A DNA stretch of 64,000 nt. Source: Siphonodentalium dalli (taxonomy: Eukaryota; Mollusca; Scaphopoda; Gadilida; Siphonodentaliidae). The stretch covers positions 112,861,319-112,925,318 of the forward strand of contig CP136066.1 of assembly GCA_032622095.1 (NCBI GenBank), read 5' to 3'. Both the position numbers and the translations under genes were made by a program. The notes under the pieces are model-generated. The model was given only the letters and a program-made list of their open reading frames with translations, ran no database searches and was not told the origin of the DNA. Each line of letters starts with the position of its first letter. The stretch's first letter is position 1. Below are positions 35,240 to 48,800 of this stretch, piece after piece.

Positions 35240-38200
35240 CAGAGCTTGAACTTTGGTAAGAGAATATTGAGCCTTTAGATTGATATTTCATATATTATAT
35301 ATCGACATTCTTATCCCTTCCATGTTACGTAGGCACAATTTGGAGGCTTGGAAATAAATGCAACACAAGGTAATCTAGAGTATGGTGAGCTGCTTCACGT
35401 TTTCTATTTTGCAATGTGTTATTATATTTATCTATTCCATATAGCATCGACAAGCATGCACACAATTGAAAGGATAATAATGGCACACTGGGACCATATT
35501 TTCTCACATCTGTTCACACGAAGGCTGAATGGAAGTTACTCTATATGATATAGAGTTACCGTTCGTTGACCAGACCAGTAGGGCTAATTTCAGCCACCAT
35601 GCGCAGAACTTGTATATTTATGTAATTTCACTGGTTATTAATGTAATGAAGTTTGGTTTAGTGAAGTAATGTGGTTGCTGATCTTGTTGATAAAGTACTT
35701 AATGCTAAAGAGAAAATAGGTAATGCTTGATTAGTTTCGGGAAAGGATACGCCCACCACAACAAACTCAACGTTCGAAATGTCCTGTCTCAAAACAACAA
35801 CCGTTGGATTCACAGACTGTACCTTAGGTTATATTTTCTTGTTAATTTAAGTTCTTCCAAGGTTTTATGAACAGAATGTGAAACAATATTTTAGTATGTT
35901 CCCACTTTCTACATGAAACCAGTTGCAGTCTCTATCATATAGGAGTGAATTTAAAATTGTTTATTGGTTTGTTTTTGGGTTTATCGTCGTTTCGCAGCAA
36001 GACTTTCATCGAGGTAGGACAAAGGAATTTCCACCGGCTAAACTGAATTAATGTTCACACCATTGTAGCAGACGTTTGGAGCAAATAAAATTGTACTAAT
36101 TTTTCCAACGTGAACTGACAGTTTATTGTGGACCAGCCAATGATTAAGTACTCTGTAGTCAATGATCTGCAACCATATCACCAAGTTCCTGACCGATTGG
36201 TGTATACCGGTATGTTAGTGGATAGTTTATATATTTATAAAAAAAGCTGTTTTAGCGAAACAGCAGTGTATATAAAATGACGGTGGTGGGAGATTAAACA
36301 ATCAGCTATGTACAATAAAAGCACCCAAGAGGAAATGTTCCACTTGGAGTCCGAAATATATATTCAAGAACGTACTATAGCGTGAACATATGAAGTCTTT
36401 GTTCTGGTGATTATCTTTGCCATTTCCACATTTTGTCACTTAAAAACCTTAAAATACCACAAAAGGGGGTGATACAAATGTAGTTAGTGGCAGTTTCGTG
36501 TATCCATCCGTCAACTCCGGTCGTTGTTGAGACAGGTCGAATGTCAAAACATAGGCCAGTGTTGAATAATTACATTCTCACTATCATTTGTTTTGCCATT
36601 CTGTGAACATTTGTAATTCCCTGTGAAGCCAGATCAGTCAACACCTCAGACTCAGACGAGTCACACCAATGTTGTCAGTGTATCACTCTCAACTCAAGTG
36701 ATAGTGACAGATCTTGGATCGGTTTCAGTAGCTGTATGCCCGTTTCAGAACCTGTACTCAAGTTAAGAAAGTTTCTCCAAAGCAATCGCACCGAAGTATG
36801 TCTTAATATCTGAGATTGAAAAGTGTAACAATGAGGCTTGAAAAAAAACTGTAAGAAAGGCACAAAGCAATATTTGTTGGCTGAAGCTTCCGGTTGGGTG
36901 AGAAACGAATTTTTTTGTCATCCACGAGACGGTCAACTTGATGCATTGATAAAGGCTAGTTAGTTAGTATCCAGTCAATCCGAAATCAGACATTAGAAGC
37001 TATACATTGGCTGTTTTATGCGAAGCATAACTAAATTGTAATTCATTATTGTTGCATTGTTGCCATTAAATTTATAAATATATCTATCTACCCGACAAAT
37101 CCACAGTATGTTCTGCCACTCTGCCACTTGAACGACAAACAAGAAATATGTAAAGAAATCTTTCTGGAATGTATTATGTTCCATTCAAATACGAGCAGGA
37201 GTACAAAGCAATCATAACGATTTAATCTTCCGTATACATTTAATATTTCCTTCCGTTTTTAGTGTCCTTGGAGTTATTGAAAACTATAGTTATAAATTAA
37301 AAATACGTCTCCCATGTCAAATTTAGGTGATGGTGATGATTTATTCTCATAATTCGCATGAACATCGAGAAGTACAGAGAAAGAAGTATTTACAAAAGAA
37401 TATAAGGATATATACAGTATATACATGTATCCGGTGCTATGGGGATATCTATATCCTAATGTGTGAATATAATAATGTATGTTGTTATCGTGTTTCATTT
37501 GGCTCTGTGCCCAGTGCATAGCACGGAAACGCAACATGGGAATCACTGAACTAAATGATTGCCCAATGCCCATAGATGACAGTGTGAAGGTTTCAGCCAA
37601 TTTCACACAATTGAAACATGCGGGCCACTCCAGTGATGTTTATTGAGCTAGATTGACACCACATGATCCTGAAAATGCAAGAAAAACCATAAGTCATGTG
37701 TTTACTTTTCAAAATAATACCCCAGGTGTACGACATGATTATCACGCAACAAAATTTTACCTGGACAAACCTAGAAGTACCGCAGTGAGTTAAATAAATT
37801 TCACACTCAGAAACTAATTCCCCCATTGATTCACCAATTAATGATGTACAAATCAAATAAACAAGAATTCATCCTTTAATAACGTATCAAATGCATTAGG
37901 TGACTCTGGAACATAGTTAGCTCCTTTATCCCAAAACAGGGTACCGCTGCAAATAACGTTAAGCAATTGACCTGTTATCGAAACTCATTCGGATTAGGGT
38001 TATCCATCTTAGTTTGGTTATCCAGAACCTCGTGGTCGTCGTGAACACAATTTTCTGACAATGGAATCTCAGACAACATAGAGTTACCCCTCTTGGTTTG
38101 ATAAATTATATTTCTTGAAAGTCTGTTTGTCATCATTTCTCCAAACAGTGTACACTCTTTACACCGTTTCTACTTTTAATACAAACTAAACTTAATACAC

Positions 38201-41200
38201 CCAATTGCACCGTGCATGTAATATCCAATATATGTAGATGTATTAGTTGAGTTTAAATTTCTTAATTAACTCCTTTCAATTATATGTGGACTGGAGATGA
38301 CATATATATGTCCAAACATTGTCAAAAAAAGTTTGAAATGGTATAGAAAACCGAACTGATTTCTTACACTCTATCAAACCAAGGGTTACTTTTAAAAATT
38401 GAACGAAACGTTTTACAACCGGTCTAGTCGTTTTCTGTTTATGCATTAAATGCGAATTGTGTCCCTTACGAATAAAATATAATACGAAATAGGAGGTTTC
38501 AAACCAAACATTGAATAATGTCCAATTCGAGACAACTATTTAGTTTGTCAAGGTCCTATAGTTAAAAAAATTCCGGCCATATAAATAATATACACGTATA
38601 GAAGATTCTGAGTTTGATCCAGCTGCAGTTGGCACCTCCCTAGAGTATGGTAAGATAAGGCATAGTATTCACATTATTCATAATAAACTGTATCATGATA
38701 ATCCCCATGCAATGTGACCACTTTGTTCTTGTATCAAAACACTAAGTCCGGGAAGGTTGCTGGTTCTTTCCAAGCTAGTTACTTACTATCATATGTTGTG
38801 TTGTGAGTGATTATTAGTATTTAATGTGTAGGTTAGTTATTCTAATGTTTCATCCTAAGTGCGGTATTCCAATCTGATGAAAACTGGCGATTTCAACACG
38901 ACATCACGCGGAAATGGTGAATATGTTTCAGACAAGAGCAACGCGTTTTAATGCAAGTATATTAAGCATGTATTTGTCTCGACGAACCGGTGTCACAAGC
39001 AAACGTGGTAACTTATGGGGTTGTCATTTTTGGTGCTTCAGATTAATAGTTAACATATATCATTTTCTTTGTTCTGACCTTCTCATACACCAATTGCAAC
39101 ATATACCTCATACAGAAGGGGACATATTGGAAGTAGTTGACATTTGTGTTACCCCTACCCGACTCCCTCGGATCGAGGTTGTATTTCATGTGCAGTGTAA
39201 AACTTTCCAGAATTCTAACACCCAGTATCTGGGCCACAACGCACGTGTATCAGTAATGTAGTGCTTCACATATGGGGAATAGATTATGCAATGTATTTGT
39301 CAGATACTGAAATATGTGGTTTACCATCAGTACACAAATGCAGACCAACACAAACGGTCAACGATATATCTGCGTGGAGTCAATTGAAAAGGACAATGAC
39401 AAGACATATGTAGCAACCGATAAACTTGCCCATGTATATTGCCAATCATATCCCCCTGTGTGGAACAACAATCCGTGCTCGTCGTCATAGAATCAACTTA
39501 GCCCTCCCTGGACATATGGCGACCTAATGGTCCATCCGCCCCACTGCGAGGGGTAATAATCCCCTAATGTGGCACATTGTTTGTCGTGCAGCGCACCACA
39601 AGACGTATGATATAGGAGTCGTGAGGTACCAGAGCGGCCTCTCACCTCTGCGGGTAGAGTTCAGCCCACGGTCCACTTCGGGCATACATCTCTTCCCGAA
39701 CGGGGTAATGAGTTGATCTGGCTCAATCTATCAGCTCGTCACACATTGTATTGTTTCTCTGGTGTTTGCATATCTGTTTCCTGCATGTTTATTCATGTAT
39801 GATGTTTCTGTTGTCTCATATTCTTTGAATTTCATTTTGACGATTGTCGAACGTTATAGAGTTAACGTCTACACCACTGGGGAGGCTGCTATATGCAATA
39901 GCTAAACAGTCATAATTATTCAGTTTCAGTTATGTACCAGTCTTTGGTCCGATCTTAATTCGAGGGCAGTCCGACACGGCGACTGGGCTAGTCGTCGATT
40001 ATTTGTTTTCATAAGGCAACTCAAACTAAAAAAATATATTGGCCGTATGAATGATGACTATAGCGAAGTCCCAATGATGCTGTGATATATCCCCCGGCTC
40101 AGTACTTAGTTTTGACCCCACTGTTAAAACACATTCTGTGTTTGTTATTGACAAGACATTGCAACGTATAGCAAGACAATTGGAATCTGTCACGCCAATC
40201 AGGATTGGGCCATTCAACGACCCTCGCCTGACTGAACGTTCAAAGAAAGTTAAATCTGAAGTTTCGGTTGACATCTCTTGATCCTTAACATCTACAGAAC
40301 AAACACATGTGAATCATTGGGAGTTTGAGTTTTTTTATTTGCTATTGGTTGTTTATTCCACCTGTATTGTTAGGCTAATATTATGTATTTATATTATGTT
40401 TGCAAGTAGGCACTTCGTGAATATATATGCCGGACTCCAAGTGGAAACATTTCTTGTTGTGGGCTTTTAGTTGTTCATAGCTTATTGTTTTAGATTCATC
40501 CACTGTCTGCTTTACACACACATTTTCTTGCCTACAATACGGTTTGGCTACCTGTTCTGTTCTTAGTCGTGATATGGCCTGATGGCTGAACCGACATTAA
40601 ACCCAAATCAATCAATCATAGGGTGAAGTTATGAACATACTTCTAACGATAACGTTAGGCGACATTCAGAGATAAGGCATTCAACGGCTTGGCAATTTCC
40701 GCTTTCACGTGGAAATAACATCTCCCATAAATAGACACCATATCTGCCGGACTATTTCAATCACGCGATTGATCGTGTTCATATTATATATACCTGGGCA
40801 GGAAACTCGTCGGTTGAACTTGAGCTAGTTATTGCTATTTATGACTAATGCACGATCTGATTTGGAACAGCCATGCAGCGAATACATTCTGCTATACTAA
40901 AATGCGTCAAGGTCGTCGCCTTATCACCAGTGCCGTGTATTGTAGCATTGCGCGAATTTTGTTTCTATTTATGGAAGATGTTATTTCCGAGCGGAGCGGA
41001 AATGTCCGAGTCGCTGAGAATATGTATGCAGTTGGCCCGGTGCTGTATCATAAAGCTAGCACCGGGAGGATAACATCGAGAGTGTTTCCGTCACACACCA
41101 AAAAATGTGCGTAGGAATATGCATGTTCCTGCAGCGCCACATATCTTAACTATCGCGTAGGAGTATTACGGCCCTACACACGCCATAGCCGCTGCGTGTG

Positions 41201-41545
41201 AATATCACAGTAGTCTGCGTGTTATGCGGCGCGTGACATACGTCGTGAGTTGACACCGGGATTTAATATTAGTAATAGCTGGTTATTGAGATTTAATTAT
41301 TCAAATCAGATCCCCCATTCAAACGTAGCGTGTTTGGTCGTTAAACGCTGATTCATTTTCCCCCGAGAGTACGAAACATGCGTTCACGTCACCAATACCA
41401 GCTCCCGTTGTAATCGTTATAATAAGCTACGGGCACTCAGAACAATAAATAGCATACACTATTACAAGACATATTCATCCAGTATAGAGGCTGATTGCAA
41501 CTCTCACTATTTTGTGAGAGACTTGAGGAAAGTTTAAAAAAGGTA
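35240..41545. other. Long stretch with no recognised gene
   Basis: AT-rich, with many short open frames and no recognisable domain. A dispersed-repeat trace occurs at 36300-36355, where GTTCCACTTGGAGTCCG is inverted relative to CGGACTCCAAGTGGAAAC at about 40433. Moderate-GC DNA at 39580-39730 is not clearly a gene. Confidence 0.45.
40310..40620 (+). mobile_element. Retroposon 3' end with CAAT-repeat tail
   Basis: The sequence GCCTGATGGCTGAACCGACA, then TTAAACCCAAATCAATCAATC, forms a typical 3' end of a LINE or LINE-mobilised SINE. An inverted partial copy of the upstream portion is present near 36330. No coding part is seen. Confidence 0.5.
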
Positions 41546-42209
41546 TAGTTAAGGGGGGGGGGGGGGACGCACGTTTTGCATAAAGCCAGCCAAAAATGGC
41601 AAGACATTTTCAACGAAGAATTTCTCTGGATCTATCTGGCGAAAAGTCTTGAATTTCCCATAACATCATCTTCATTGTATATTGAATCTGAGCAATTACT
41701 AAGAGACAACAAAACAATGGATTTTAATACATTTGAGAGGTTGAAACTATTATTGTCTCTTTTTTGTCTCTTTCGGTACCAAGAACTGCTAGAATAATTA
41801 ATAATTTCACACAACATTTCAATCCCAAAAATAGCTTATTGTCTTTGCTCTATGAGAAGAGGCTTCATTTGTATCATAATGTTGAGTTAGATATTTAATT
41901 GCATAATATAGCATCATACCCCCATATATTATAATGAAGAATAAAGCAGTCACAAATAGTCCAGCCCAATGAAAATAAATGTTTATATGCAGGTCCACCC
42001 AAGCAGGGATCAATCGTCCGGAATTATGTTACTGTGTTAAGAGATGGTGGTCAGCTTCAACTTTAACCATTACTCATCTCAGCCCAATTTTTCGCATTGA
42101 TAACCAGGCATGACATTATAAATATAGAAAATTGTTTATGGGCAATTGCCTTTCTAAATGAAAATAATCACTAAATTTCATGATAAAAGAATAATTGTAT
42201 CCCCCGCAA

Positions 42210-43230
42210 CGAGTTGTGTGTGGTATACTGGAATCAGCTTGTCCGTCCGTCCGTCCGCGCTCACCAGAGAATCCGTCTGTCTGTCCGTCCGTGGGCACAA
42301 ATTTGTCCGGAGTTTTTCTCAGTCGTTTTATGATCATTTTCCGTGAAACTTGGCACAGACATCAACCACAAAGGGAACCTGTGCATCTGCGATTATGACA
42401 TCTGTCGGACTTTTTATGGTGGAGTTATCCGCATTTTTCGACTTATAATTTTTTTGCAACATGTATAATTTTGTCCCAGCTTTTATTCCTACATTTTTAG
42501 GTCAATGTTTTTTAATCTTGGCACTGATATTTAGTACCATGGGAACATGTGCACCTGCGTATGGGATCCTATTATAGGCCACTTCCTAATGGCGCTTTCG
42601 GCGCGCGCCGAAAGCGACAAAAAAGTGCGCCATTAGTAACGCGCCGAAAGCGCCGAAAGCGACAAAATATGCGCCGTTACGGCGCACTATTTGTCGGTTT
42701 CGGCGCACTTTTTGTCGCTTTCGGCGCTTTCGGCGCACATTTTGTCGCTTTCGGCGCGTTACTAATGGCGCACTTTTTGTCGCTTTCGGCGCGCGCCGAA
42801 AGCGCCATTAGGCATACTATTAGGTCCACTCCCTAATGGCGCGCCCCGGAAGCGACAAAAAGTGCGCCATTAGGGTATGTTTCGGCGCGCGCCGAAAGCG
42901 CCGAAAGCGACAGAAAGTGCGCCGTAACGGCGCACTTTTTGTCGCTTTCGGCGCTTTCGGCGCGTTACTAATGGCGCACTTTTTGTCGATTTCGGCGCGC
43001 GCCGATAGCGCCATTAGCAAGTGGACCTAATAGGATTCCATACTATGCGATTATGACGTCTGTCCGACTTTTTTTGTGTGGAGTTATTCACCTTTTTCGA
43101 CTTAGAACATTTTCGCAACAGGCATAATTTTGTCCGAGCTTTTATTTTTGGTAGAGTTAGCACTCTTTTTCAACTTACAAACCTTCTCAAAATGCATAAT
43201 TTTTTCCGAGCTTTTATTCCTACATTTTTC
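42210..43230. repeat. Tandem repeat of about 175-bp units, split by a palindrome
   Basis: Units share GGAACCTGTGCATCTGCGAT, ATGACATCTGTCGGACTTTT, GGAGTTATCCGCATTTTTCG, CATAATTTTGTCC and GAGCTTTTATTCC. About three diverged units occur, one cut by the GC-rich palindrome at 42.57 kb. The start has a TCCG pentamer-like run (GTCCGTCCGTCCG, about 42240). The same family is at 31.74-32.05 kb. Confidence 0.7.
42566..43042. mobile_element. GC-rich double palindrome (MITE-like)
   Basis: Outer ends GGATCCTATTATAGGCCACT and AAGTGGACCTAATAGGATTCC are imperfect inverses. Between them two palindromic units (about 42582-42812 and 42832-43018) are built from TAATGGCGC, CACTTTTTGTCGCTTTCGGC and GGCGCGCGCCGAAAGCG in alternating orientation. 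GC content is far above its AT-rich host. Open frames on both strands across it are repeat artefacts. Confidence 0.8.
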
Positions 43231-43897
43231 AGTCAATATGTTTTAGGATTAGGATTAAGGGTTAAGAGGTTCAAGATTAGTGTTAGGGCTTAGGGGATTT
43301 AGGGTTACCTGTTCACATAATTTCAGTGCCCAATATACAGTAATGGCTACTACATTCAAATAACATGTTGAATACGGGGAGTCCCATCTGGGACAGGCCC
43401 ATCTCTAGTTAAGTCTCCTCTCATGACTTTCAGATATTATATCATGGATATATGAACTGTACTTTTGAAAAAATCTATTTTGTCACAAGTTCTTGGTACC
43501 TGAAAACTATATTTTTCGTGTCAAAAAAGAAAATTAAATATTGTGTCGCTTGTACCAAAGTTCACAAAGAAATTCCTGACAGATTTTGAGAAAATCCATT
43601 TTAAAATACCAGGACATTTGGGCAAAACGTGCGTCTGACCCTTAAGATTCTTCAAATATAGTTTAGTAAAAACAACGACCCGACTTATCATCTCAAATTT
43701 AAAGGTCGAAATTGGTGTGTCGTTTCTGCCACTCTGACACCCACTAATATGCGACAGACACGGTAGTAGCTACACTGCTTGAATTAGAGGCTAATATCTG
43801 AATTTATCCACCTCGGTGATCTTAGGAATATGACTCTATTGTGTCCGATTTAGTCCCCAGAACACAAATTGACCCCCACCTCAAGTAATATTTAATT

Positions 43898-44043
43898 AAG
43901 AAATAAATACACGGTGTAGAGGTGTGTATGGTCAAGTTGTACCACAAAAAACTGATTGTAGGACGACGCGTAGCGGAGTCCTACAATCAGTTTTTGTGGT
44001 ACAACTTGACCATACACACCGATACACCGTGTATTTATTTCTT
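43898..44043. mobile_element. Palindromic hairpin element (146 bp)
   Basis: Near-perfect inverted repeat: AAGAAATAAATACACGGTGT and its complement at the ends, TGTGTATGGTCAAGTTGTAC and CTGATTGTAGGAC in the arms, with a loop of about 13 bases (GACGCGTAGCGGA) near 43965-43977. Arm mismatches are few, so the element is young or maintained. Confidence 0.75.
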
Positions 44044-44044
44044 T

Positions 44045-44636
44045 TGTAATACGACTGAAAGTTTATGGTCACAATTCGACTGAATAGTCAACGAAATACT
44101 GCGCTTTTTCGGTCTCATGTGAGAAAACATTTCGTGGTGTAATTCGTATTGGGCGTACTCGATTTCTTTGAATGGAGTACTCTGGTAATCTTGTCTTGTC
44201 TTGTTATGAAATTCCCCCGTTGACTTTTCGAGGCACCTCTTCTAGAAGAATAGTAAATAATATAGTTCACTCCGCGCACAAAATTTACAAATTGATAATA
44301 AAGTGAATTGTCACAGTCACGAAACCGAACGTCCTTAATTAAAATAGAAGCACAGTCGATGTCGAATTAAGAATAAATTTACGGAATTAGTTTTTTCCAT
44401 AGCAAAATTTCAAAGGATTACGGGTGCGGGTGTACTCCGTTGATGCCCCGTTTGCACGGAGTTAGAAAAGACGGGAAAAGTCGCGTGCGGCGATCTGAAT
44501 AAACCGATTTTTTTCGTGGTACAATTGGAAATAGTAGAATTGTACCACAAAACTGGAACGAGATAGCCATGGTAACTCGGGCCACTGGCCAATCAGGACA
44601 TGGCTTTTAAGCATAGTTAGGCAGGGTCGTATTACA
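44045..44636. mobile_element. Possible DNA transposon remnant with TGTAATACGAC ends
   Basis: TGTAATACGAC at 44045-44055 is inverted as GTCGTATTACA at 44626-44636. A smaller inverted pair lies inside (GTGGTACAATT against AATTGTACCAC, 44516-44547). GTACCACAAAA also occurs in the neighbouring hairpin, so the two may be related. Confidence 0.5.
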
Positions 44637-44639
44637 ATC

Positions 44640-45884
44640 CTGTTTAACACCCAGCTCCTTTGTTCAACCTCGACTTTCTATTTCTCCGAAAGAGCATTTT
44701 ATATTTTATACTATGCTTTATACCACAAGTCGACATTCGTATAATCTAGAATGGTCATGTCTCCCAATGTATGCACAACCAACTCCCACGTGGACTTCTA
44801 TTCGAGAAATAGTTCACTTCTAACACCCGCACACAATAACAAACATCTGCATAGTGGTTATAAACCCCACGTAATACAATTCCTTGTCAGAAAAGGCAGC
44901 ATGTTAATTTGCATACCAGTTGTATCTATCAAATTCAAACATCACACGTCATCATAATAGTTACTGTTCTGCGCCGAACGATATTAATTTGATCATTCGC
45001 GAGTCAAAATTATACTAAAATGCATTCATGCCCAAAATACAGATAATTGCGTCGACAGTATAAATTACGTATAATTATGTATATAATATATACTAGTTAT
45101 ATTTATAGCGAACACATTTATTTTATTATATCTTTGCGTAAGTCGAAGTTTAATTTCGAACAAACTGTACTGGACAGTTGTATATGCCTGGACAATTGTT
45201 ACCGCGACGAAATTCACGTGCAATTTCTACTCATATGAGCCGTGGTGTGGCGTGGTTTTGCTGTCTACCAAGGACTATTTCCCCACCAGAAAGACGTCTA
45301 TCTTGACTGATTCAACTGACTGCTAAAGACAACGGACACGTTACAGTGCGATATATATAGTGGTAACTAACAGTGAGGAAGGCGTCAAATGTCGCCCTGG
45401 CAAATAACGTGTGGAAATCTCGTTTGTAACCGGATTCGTCTTCCAATTAACGGTGTTCTAATTGGCTGCTAATAAAATCATTATTAGTTGTTCTCGATTG
45501 ACCATCATTGGGAAAGACACCATATTATCTTATCACATTAAAGGGGTACTCTACTCAAATTATGTTGTTGGTTTCTATATGCTTTGCTTCGTAGAATAAG
45601 GTCATTATTTCCCTTATTTGATTGTCTGCTGTATAATTACGAAGTATTGTTACATAATAATGGCAGATAAGTCGGAATGCAAAATAAAATGCTCGTCGAG
45701 TGATTTTTGTACAGTTTTAGGCAATGTATTAAATAAATGTAATTATACATGCACAATAGTCCCAGATAATCATTAATTGTATTGTATAAATAGTGAGTGG
45801 CTTGATTTCAGCCCCGTATGTGTTTTACACGATGCATGCCGCGCTTTGTCCAATCCACTATCCGTCATTTTTGTATTATAGTCT
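44640..45884. other. Stretch without recognised genes
   Basis: AT-rich, with only short open frames. Confidence 0.4.
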
Positions 45885-48800
45885 AGGCAAATATGGACAT
45901 AGGTGTCGCCTGGAGAGGGAATTTATGAGACCTACAATTTTGGTTAGCATGAACGCTTAACTTTCAGAATCAGTATGTTGGCTTTGTCAGATAGGCGGAC
46001 TTTTGTTTTGCACCGCGTGGTTTTATTGAGGCACCTGGTGATAAAAGTGGTCATTTTTTAAATAAACCCGACATATTTGACAGAGTATATTCACACATTT
46101 TGAGAAGAGATATTCATCCAATGTTGATACCTGTGAATGCGGCGATAAACATATTAAGGTAATACATGTAATCATTGAATCTCGGAATGACAGTCATGAC
46201 GTCATGTGACGTCAAATAATGTTTAGAGTGAGAAGAATATGACGATTCACGCAAAGCGTTGCCTTTCGTTTCTGATAAAATCAGAAGTGAGATGGTTATG
46301 CCCATTTATTTTATACCGTGGGAAACTACTGCCAATTAGCTACGTTCTAATATATTACTTATCGCTGTTGGTCGCATTAGTTTTTATCAAAGGCAGAAAA
46401 ATCAACCCTCCCCCTAAAGCTGAGAGGCGTCAGGCTGTGGTGTAAGGCACACATAACGCACGAATATGTGTCAAATTGCGAAATTAACACAACGGCCGTC
46501 GATGGACTGCAAAGGTATTGTCTAATATATATGTTTCGATCGACACAGTCGAGCATTAAAGTAAAAATATTACATTTTGTACATCCTGACTAAATTTTTG
46601 ATTTTTTTTTTGATTTTTTCCCAAAAAAGATAATCTAAAATTTATTTTGTCTTCTTCCGGGAGGCAAAAATGAAAATGATGTATTAAGGGTGGAGATAAT
46701 TAGTGTATACGGTAATTTCGTTCTGTCTTGGTTTAAAAACTGGTCTAATAACCCAAGATGGCTGCCAATATGGTGGCCGGTATATAGGTGGGAATTGTGA
46801 AAGTTGTAAAAACGCACGATTACTTGCCAAAATGGCTTAACTAATACAACGGTCGTTGATAAACTGCTACAGTTGTATGTAGTATATATATCCCGATCCA
46901 TTGAGTAGAACATTTAAGTAAAACCGGTACACAAAGCACCTCCTGGCCCCAATGTTTAATAAATATTTATTAGTTTAGTCCAATTAAAACTAATCGAAAA
47001 CCTATTTTTGTCATCTTCTCGAAATGTATCAAGACAATAATGTAGTTTGGGTAGATATAATTTGAATGTACGATACTGTCATGCCGTCGGCGGTTACTAC
47101 ATGGTATATTAACCCCAAGATGGCTGCCAATACGGTGACCGGTATATGGATGGAAATTGTAAAATCTGTCATGTCGCAATTAACACCACCATCGCAATGA
47201 AATGTCATATACAACCAATAGTCCTATTATATTCATATCATTTTGCATTACTAGGACGTAAAAGTGGCCAGTTCTATTAAAATAGCAACCAGATTAACAC
47301 ACACGAGTGAGAGGATCGACAAATATTGCATTCATTCGCGCTGAAGGAAGATTTGTCAAGTAAGAATAAGGGAATTATGTAGGTTATATTAAATATAACA
47401 CGACATTTAAGCATACTTGGCAATCTCTATGGCTATTTGTAACAACATTCGACCGCGAATAACAGAATTAACCAATTAACCAATTCGGATATATATCTCA
47501 TCAAATAACTCATGTTGATACGAATCGTTAGTTACCCTCCATCACCTAGGCGTGGTTACAAGAACGGAGCTACTGATAAATTGGGTCTCATGCATACCGT
47601 TCTAAAAGTAAGAATAAATGGATCTCATTGACCAATAGCAATTGCTGCCCAGTCCAGCAAATTATCAAACCGTCACATCATACATGTTCGTTCAGTTTCA
47701 TCATCACGCAATAGACTCGTAGTCAAGGCTCTGAGCGATATTTCCAACAACGAAAATACCAGCGATGTGGTAAATCACATAAACTGTCAAAATATGTCCC
47801 TATATATTTCGATTGTATGTTACTCTGTATAGTATAGTACTGGAGTCTCGTGTCATCCCATGTGCACTCCTGATTTCCAGAAGTGACTGAACAATTGCTT
47901 GTAGGACGAGATACCCCAAATATGGACACTTATCCCACGCTAGATGAACAGTCATGTTATCCATATCTGTCTATGCTGATGAGTAGTTAGGGTTACTTCT
48001 GGAAGGCTGTGCATTCAGAAAACAGCGTATATATCGGAGTATTGGCATGGAGTTTTATCATGTAGATTGATACATTTTGGACTTTTGGTATCCCAGTGTA
48101 AGTTTTAGCTCATTATAACACCAAAATAAAAAGGACGACAATTGCAATTATTGTTATACATGCCATACGCAGGTTGATACCAGGAGGCGTATAATAACTT
48201 TGTAGATAAGTCCAAAGATAATGCGGTTAGAGACCTGCTGATGCCAGCAGGTCGGATGTCTGAAAACATACCATATTTTGATTATGGCCGTTCATGATTA
48301 AAGCATTATAATTCCGCCCGGCATATCTAAAGCCAGATGTGTTGCAGTTAAATTCAAATGGGTCTATAGTTACCCCACTATGCGCGACGTGAGTGGACCG
48401 TGTGTAGTGCGTATCCTGATATTAAATTGTGGTAGTGTTTGATGTACAAATGGGTAAAACAAAATGGGATCACGAGTCTTGGTGTAATTTGTCGCTGCAT
48501 CTCAAAAATGATATATAGTAACAACTTCTGTGCAGACCAGAATCTGATCTACGATAACTCATCCATAACAACTCCGAATGTGCTGAGCGAATTAAGTAAC
48601 TTGACACGATAGCCGTAGTTTAGTATTTACTGAACAGCGTGTGATGAATACATGCATATGTCTTTATACAATCGGGACGATATGAGGACGAGGAATTATT
48701 CGCCATATTGTTTTCCACCGGTGTTGCCTGTAAATACGAATATTGAATACAGCCCGATTGATTCATAATGACATGGGTTTTACGTTATAAACACAAATGG

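Larger units (their letters stand above)
41549..43645. mobile_element. TTAA-flanked composite element with ACGCACGTTTTGC ends
   Basis: Left TTAA plus a 14-base G run, then ACGCACGTTTTGC (about 41567-41579). The right end is GCAAAACGTGCGTCTGACCC followed by TTAA (43622-43645), the inverse of the left. Farther in, GGTACCAAGAACT (about 41775) is inverted as AGTTCTTGGTACC (about 43488), suggesting long diverged inverted ends. The interior holds a repeat family of about 175-bp units and a GC-rich palindrome. No transposase is present. Confidence 0.55.

Noticed and set aside
38914-39261. 115-codon open frame
   Set aside because: No recognisable motif or coding bias that I can defend; it is of a length expected by chance in 64 kb.
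39590-39740. Possible tRNA-derived SINE head (GAGCGGCCTCTCACC ... GTAGAGTTCAGCCC)
   Set aside because: Box A and box B matches are too weak and no tail or target duplication was found.
42549-43030. Open frames rich in Ala, Arg and Phe on both strands
   Set aside because: They arise from the GC-rich palindrome, which gives similar translations in both directions.
43250-43310. Telomere-like TTAGGG degenerate run
   Set aside because: Only a few imperfect units (TTAGGATTAGGATTAAGGG and similar) occur, inside a repeat region; too short for an interstitial telomere claim.
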